Source of the DNA: JAXMEQ01 sp046348225
Lineage (GTDB): Bacteria > Pseudomonadota > Gammaproteobacteria > Burkholderiales > Burkholderiaceae_C
Assembly (NCBI GenBank): GCA_046348225.1
Contig: JAXMEQ010000003.1
Span: 186,001-250,000, forward strand
Reading direction: 5' to 3'
DNA: 64,000 bases
Part shown: positions 60,314-64,000 of the stretch, piece by piece
How the letters are laid out: the number at the start of each line of letters is the position of its first letter
Numbering within the stretch: position 1 is the first letter of the stretch
The notes under the pieces: generated by a model
What the model was told of the DNA's origin: nothing
What the model saw: only the letters and a program-made list of their open reading frames with translations
Databases searched by the model: none
Made by a program: the position numbers and the translations under genes

Positions 60314-61204
60314 ATGAATGCCACTTCACTGTCCACGCCGCGCACCGCGGCGTCCCTGCTCGTCCCCGCCCTGCTGGCCTGCTGGCTGGTCTGGGGTTCC
60401 ACCTATCTGGCCATCCACTTTGCACTGAAAAGCCTGCCGCCGTTCTTCCAGATGGGCAGCCGCTTCCTGGTGGCCGGCGGGCTGCTCATGGCCTGGGTGC
60501 ATTGGCGCGGCGGCGTCTGGCCCACCGCGGTGCAGTGGCGCAATGCTGCCGTGATCGGCACGCTCATGCTCGGTGGCGGCATGGGGTGGGTGGCCAGCGC
60601 CCAGCAGCACATCGGCTCCGGGTTGATCGCCACCTTCATTGCCGTGGTGCCGATGCTGGTCTGCGGCTGGGGCCTGCTGTTCGGCCTGCGGCCGCGGCGG
60701 CTGGAATTGCTGGGCATGGCCGTGGGCCTGACGGGCGTGGTGCTGCTGGTGCGCGGTGCCAGTTTCTCCGCCGCACCCGTGGGCATTGTCTTCATAGCCG
60801 GGGCCACACTGGCCTGGTCGCTGGGCTCGGTGCTGTCCACCACGCGGCTGCCCCTCGCACCGGGCCCGTCGGGCTTCGCCAGTGAAATGTTGTGTGGTGG
60901 CGCGGTGTTGATGCTGACTTCTCTCGCACTGGGTGAGCAAGTCCTGTGGCCCGTATCCCCCCTGGCCCTGGGCGCCTGGCTCTATCTGGTGGTGTTTGGC
61001 TCGCTCGTCGCGTTCAGTGCCTACCTGTATCTGCTGGCCCACGCATCGCCCGCCGTGGCCACGAGCTACGCCTTTGTGAACCCCCTGATCGCGCTGTTTT
61101 TGGGCGTGGTTTTCGCTGGCGAAGCCGTCTCGGGCGGTGAGTGGGTCGCCTGTGGCGTCATCCTGACCGGCGTCTTGCTCATCTTCAGAGGGAAATCCGC
61201 CTGA
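60314..61204 (+). CDS. yedA: YedA-like DMT exporter
   Basis: 296 residues: CWLVWGSTYLAIHFALKSLP, FLVAGGLLMAWVHWRGG, AQQHIGSGLIATFIAVVPML, ELLGMAVGLTGVVLLVRG and TSYAFVNPLIALFLGVVFAG. Ten TM helices in two EamA repeats. ATG 60314 chosen; an upstream ATG adds 26 non-membrane residues. Probable metabolite or amino acid efflux. Confidence 0.87.
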   Translation: MNATSLSTPRTAASLLVPALLACWLVWGSTYLAIHFALKSLPPFFQMGSRFLVAGGLLMAWVHWRGGVWPTAVQWRNAAVIGTLMLGGGMGWVASAQQHIGSGLIATFIAVVPMLVCGWGLLFGLRPRRLELLGMAVGLTGVVLLVRGASFSAAPVGIVFIAGATLAWSLGSVLSTTRLPLAPGPSGFASEMLCGGAVLMLTSLALGEQVLWPVSPLALGAWLYLVVFGSLVAFSAYLYLLAHASPAVATSYAFVNPLIALFLGVVFAGEAVSGGEWVACGVILTGVLLIFRGKSA

Positions 61205-61348
61205 AAATCCGCATGAAAAAAACAACACGCCAGAGGGAAAAAAGCCATTTTTCGCTTGGAAACGCGTTTTTTCTCCAGTAGCATCCGCAGTGCCGGTGGG
61301 AAGGAAGCTTCCCATTGGTGATTAATCAACTTCTAGAAGGAAATAATC

Positions 61349-61810
61349 ATGGCAACTGCAAAGAAAGCTCCGGCAAAGAAGGCGCCCGCAAAGAAGGCCG
61401 CCCCTGCCAAGAAGGCCGCTCCGGCCAAGAAGGCTCCGGCCAAGAAGGCCGCTCCGGCGAAGAAGGCCCCGGCCAAGAAGGCTGCGCCGGCCAAGAAGGC
61501 TCCCGCCAAGAAAGCTGCCCCGGCCAAGAAGCCCGCAGCCAAGAAGGCCCCCGCCAAGAAGCGCACCCCGAACGCTGCCTTCATGAAGGCCCTGACGCCC
61601 AGCGCCGCCCTGGCCGCCGTGGTGGGTGCGAACCCGCTGCCGCGCACCGAGGTGGTGAGCAAGCTGTGGGCTTACATCAAGAAGAACGGCCTGCAGGACA
61701 AGGTCAACAAGCGCATGGTCAACGCCGACGCCAAGCTGAAGGAAATCTTCGGCAAGGCCCAGGTCTCCATGTTCGAGATGGCCGGCCTGATCGGCAAGCA
61801 CGTCAAGTAA
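61349..61810 (+). CDS. histone-H1-like tail fused to a SWIB domain
   Basis: 153 residues. Residues 1-72 are AKKAP/AAPAKKA repeats, a lysine-rich H1-like tail. Residues 75-150 are a SWIB/MDM2 fold: FMKALTPSAALAAVVGANPL, VSKLWAYIKKNGLQDKVNKR, VSMFEMAGLIGKHV. Such proteins are frequent in Betaproteobacteria and Chlamydia; a role in DNA compaction or as an architectural factor is likely. GAAGGAAATAATC precedes the ATG. A terminator follows. Confidence 0.9.
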   Translation: MATAKKAPAKKAPAKKAAPAKKAAPAKKAPAKKAAPAKKAPAKKAAPAKKAPAKKAAPAKKPAAKKAPAKKRTPNAAFMKALTPSAALAAVVGANPLPRTEVVSKLWAYIKKNGLQDKVNKRMVNADAKLKEIFGKAQVSMFEMAGLIGKHVK

Positions 61811-61833
61811 TCAGGCAAGCCCTGATCCTGAAG

Positions 61834-61856
61834 GGCCGCAGCAATGCGGCCTTTTT
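61834..61856 (+). terminator. Intrinsic terminator after the SWIB gene
   Basis: GGCCGCA and TGCGGCC around GCAA, followed by TTTTTC. Confidence 0.85.
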
Positions 61857-63541
61857 CATTTGTTCAGGGCGTGGCGGGTGATGGCGCTCAGCGTGCCGCG
61901 GGTGGTGATGACCTCCGGGTCCAGCATCACCTCGATCAGGGTGCCCTCAGGCCGGGCCAGCGCTGCGGCCAGTTCGGGCTCGAATTCACCGGTGCGGGTG
62001 ATGCGCACACCGGCATAACCAAAGGCGCGCGCCAGCGCCGCAAAGTCGGGGTTATGCAGGGCCGAGCCGCTCACATGCTGCGGGTACTCGCGCTCCTGGT
62101 GCATGCGGATGGTGCCGTACATGCCGTTGTTCAACAGCACGATGATGGTCTTGCCGCCATGCTGCATGGCGGTGGCCAGTTCCTGCCCGTTCATCAGGAA
62201 ATCGCCATCGCCGGCGATGGTGAACACCGTCCGGCCGGTGGCAATGCTGGCGGCAATGCCGGCCGGCACACCATAGCCCATGGCGCCCACGGTGGGGGCC
62301 AGCTGCGTCTTGAAGCCCTTCGCCAGCCCGTGGTGGCGGTAGTAGCGGTGCACCCAGCTGGCAAAGTTGCCGGCGCCATTGGTCAGCACGGCATCGGCCG
62401 GAAGGTGCTTCTGCAAGATGGCCACGATGGCCGGCATGTCGATGTCCCCGGGCAGGGCTTGCGGCACCAGATTGCCCAGATAGTCGGCGTGCGCCGCTTC
62501 GCTCCAGGCCTCCCATGGCACCGTGGGCGGCGCGGTGAGCACCTCCAGGCTGCGCGCCGCGGCATTCATGGTGGCGTGGATGGCCAGGTCGGCCTGGTAC
62601 ACACGGTTGAGTTCCTCGGCGCTGGCATGGATGTGCACCAGCTTCTGCGCCGGCTTCGGTGGCACCAGCAGCGTGTAGCCGCCCGTGGTCATCTCGCCCA
62701 GGCGCGGGCCGATGGCGAGGATGAGGTCGCTCTGGCGGACGCGTTCGGCCAGCTTGGGGTTGATGCCAATGCCCACGTCGCCAGCGTACAGCGGGTGGAA
62801 GTTGTCAAACGTGTCCTGGAACCGGAAGGCGTTGCCCACGGGGAGCTTCCAGTTTTCTGCGAAGCGCTGCAGCGCCTGGGCGGCCTGTGGCGTCCAGCCC
62901 CCACCGCCGGCGATCACAAAAGGCCGCTGGCTCGCCAGCAACAGGGTGCGCAGCTCGCGCAGCGCGCCCGGGTCGCTCCACGCCTGCACGGCCTCGACGC
63001 GCGGCAAGGGGCGCGCCTCCACCACCTGCGTGAGCATGTCCTCGGGCAGCACCAGCACCACCGGGCCGGGCCGGCCATTGATCGCGGTGGCAAACGCACG
63101 GGCCACGTACTCCGGAATGCGCGCCGCGTCGTCAATGCGCTCCACCCGCTTGGCCATGCCCTTGGTACTGGGCCCGAATAAAGCGGTGTAGTCCACTTCC
63201 TGGAAAGCCTCGCGGTCGCGCTGGTCGCTGGCCACGTCACCCACCAGCAGCACCACGGGTGTGGAGTCCTGGAACGCGGTGTGCACGCCGATGGAGGCGT
63301 TGGTCGCGCCCGGCCCGCGCGTCACAAAACACACCCCCGGGCGGCCGGTGAGCTTGCCATGCGCTTCGGCCATGAACGCGGCACCGCCCTCCTGGCGGGT
63401 GGTGATGAAACGGATGCGGCCAGCGTGGGCGTGGAAGCCGTCCAATGCGGCAAGATAGCTCTCGCCCGGTACGCCAAACACATGGGTGACGCCTTGCGCC
63501 ACCAGGCATTCCACAAGAAGATGGCCGGCAATCTGCGACAT
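61856..63541 (-). CDS. thiamine-diphosphate-dependent enzyme, acetolactate synthase-like
   Basis: 561 residues. N-terminal ThDP domain with the catalytic Glu in TTRQEGGAAFMAEAHG and VTRGPGATNA; a central domain (about 190-330); C-terminal ThDP motif GDGDFLMNGQELATAMQHGG then VLLNN. It may make acetolactate or decarboxylate/ligate another 2-keto acid; the ilvN regulatory subunit is absent, so biosynthetic ALS is unlikely. Divergent from a TetR regulator. Confidence 0.87.
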   Translation of the reverse strand: MSQIAGHLLVECLVAQGVTHVFGVPGESYLAALDGFHAHAGRIRFITTRQEGGAAFMAEAHGKLTGRPGVCFVTRGPGATNASIGVHTAFQDSTPVVLLVGDVASDQRDREAFQEVDYTALFGPSTKGMAKRVERIDDAARIPEYVARAFATAINGRPGPVVLVLPEDMLTQVVEARPLPRVEAVQAWSDPGALRELRTLLLASQRPFVIAGGGGWTPQAAQALQRFAENWKLPVGNAFRFQDTFDNFHPLYAGDVGIGINPKLAERVRQSDLILAIGPRLGEMTTGGYTLLVPPKPAQKLVHIHASAEELNRVYQADLAIHATMNAAARSLEVLTAPPTVPWEAWSEAAHADYLGNLVPQALPGDIDMPAIVAILQKHLPADAVLTNGAGNFASWVHRYYRHHGLAKGFKTQLAPTVGAMGYGVPAGIAASIATGRTVFTIAGDGDFLMNGQELATAMQHGGKTIIVLLNNGMYGTIRMHQEREYPQHVSGSALHNPDFAALARAFGYAGVRITRTGEFEPELAAALARPEGTLIEVMLDPEVITTRGTLSAITRHALNK

Positions 63542-63556
63542 GGCGGGTTGACTTTA

Positions 63557-63572
63557 TTAACTGAATAGTGAA
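63557..63572. promoter_or_regulatory. Inverted repeat between ThDP enzyme and tetR genes
   Basis: TTAACTGAATAGTGAA has arms TTAACT and AGTGAA (one mismatch) in the 41-bp divergent gap; probably the TetR operator. Confidence 0.5.
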
Positions 63573-63582
63573 TTATTGAGGC

Positions 63583-64000
63583 ATGATCCGAGCAACCGTG
63601 ACCGCCCCGGAAGAGCGGCAGCGCGACGCTGACCGCTCACAAGGCACCATCCTAGCAGCGGCCCGCGACGAGTTCGCCGAGTACGGTCTGGGCGGCGCCC
63701 GCATGGACCGCATCGCCGAACGTGCCGGCCTGAACAAGCGCCTGATCTACTACTACTTCGAGGACAAGGAAAAGCTGTTCCAGGCCGTGCTGGAGCAGGC
63801 GTACCGGCACATCCGCGAGGCCGAGCGCGCGCTGCACCTGCTGGACCTCAAGCCTGCAGATGCCATCCGGCGGCTGATCGAGTTCACCTGGAACTACTAC
63901 CTTGACCATCCGGAGTTCCTGACCCTGCTCAACAGCGCCAACCTGCACAAGGCCAGGCACCTGGACGAGTCGCAGCGGGTGCGCGAACTCAACTCCCCGC
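63583..64000 (+). CDS. TetR-family regulator (partial)
   Basis: Runs off the right edge; 139 codons present. HTH: TILAAARDEFAEYGLGGARM, DRIAERAGLNKRLIYYYFED. The ligand domain begins but is cut. Divergent from the ThDP enzyme gene it likely controls. Confidence 0.88.
   Translation, partial: MIRATVTAPEERQRDADRSQGTILAAARDEFAEYGLGGARMDRIAERAGLNKRLIYYYFEDKEKLFQAVLEQAYRHIREAERALHLLDLKPADAIRRLIEFTWNYYLDHPEFLTLLNSANLHKARHLDESQRVRELNSP

Noticed and set aside
61349..61570. Direct repeats that could suggest a CRISPR array
   Set aside because: In-frame AKKAP codon repeats without spacers; no cas genes in the window.
61322..61801. Leucine/glycine-rich ORF opposite the SWIB gene
   Set aside because: Arises from the AAGAAGGC codon repeats on the other strand; no independent start signal.
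61856..63541. Biosynthetic acetolactate synthase large subunit IlvB
   Set aside because: No ilvN or ilvC neighbour and a divergent TetR regulator; kept as a generic ThDP enzyme.

Overview
The window looks like chromosome of a GC-rich betaproteobacterium of the family Comamonadaceae; the genus cannot be fixed from sequence reading alone. The evidence is the gene order thrS-infC-rpmI-rplT-pheS-pheT-ihfA-merR-tRNA-Pro, a phaC-phaA-phaB polyhydroxyalkanoate operon, a propionyl-CoA carboxylase/methylmalonyl-CoA mutase operon, a gentisate operon, and a dispersed palindromic repeat of the form TTGCTAT...ATAGCG followed by CTCACGCAG and GGTGCGGGCTG.

Layout. 1-7.7 kb (minus strand): a partial FAD oxidoreductase, then the propionate-to-succinyl-CoA operon (mutase, MeaB, PccB, PccA, epimerase), with a divergent GntR regulator at 7.8 kb. 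8.5-15 kb: assorted accessory genes. 15.1-20.3 kb: a GST gene and a small chromosomal integron. The integron has six attC sites and seven mostly unknown cassette-type ORFs, all on the minus strand, an attI-like region with direct repeats, a perfect LexA box, and an integrase gene on the plus strand that has lost its middle and its C-terminal half. 20.3-29.3 kb: dusA, a di-haem peroxidase, a BaeSR-like two-component system and phaCAB. 29.3-43.2 kb: aromatic catabolism. A regulator/azlCD/GST-isomerase/pgeF operon diverges from a Rieske oxygenase / glutamine-synthetase-like / ferredoxin / ABM operon. Further on, a MarR regulator diverges from the 3-hydroxybenzoate 6-hydroxylase / gentisate dioxygenase / fumarylpyruvate hydrolase operon. 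43.2-47.8 kb: a Nudix hydrolase and a signalling trio (Ser/Thr kinase, TagH-type FHA protein, class III cyclase with FHA) without any type VI secretion genes. 47.9-55.9 kb: translation genes. 56-64 kb: isocitrate lyase, exporters, rraA/lrp, a histone-H1-like SWIB protein, a ThDP enzyme and a partial TetR regulator.

How it fits together. Propionyl-CoA flows through carboxylase, epimerase and B12 mutase to succinyl-CoA, with MeaB protecting the mutase. Gentisate flows through ring cleavage, a GST-type isomerase encoded about 6 kb away, and the hydrolase to fumarate and pyruvate. PHA synthesis and the glyoxylate shunt share acetyl-CoA.

Strongest new observations: (1) the degenerate integron, whose SOS box and attI repeats survive although the integrase is dead; (2) a 13-residue leader peptide with five threonines, a terminator and a mutually exclusive antiterminator just upstream of thrS, which is a complete attenuator by inspection; (3) copies of a Comamonadaceae repeat that enter coding sequences and supply protein N-termini, C-termini, stop codons or an internal insert; (4) a Rieske plus glutamine-synthetase-like operon beside a gentisate pathway.
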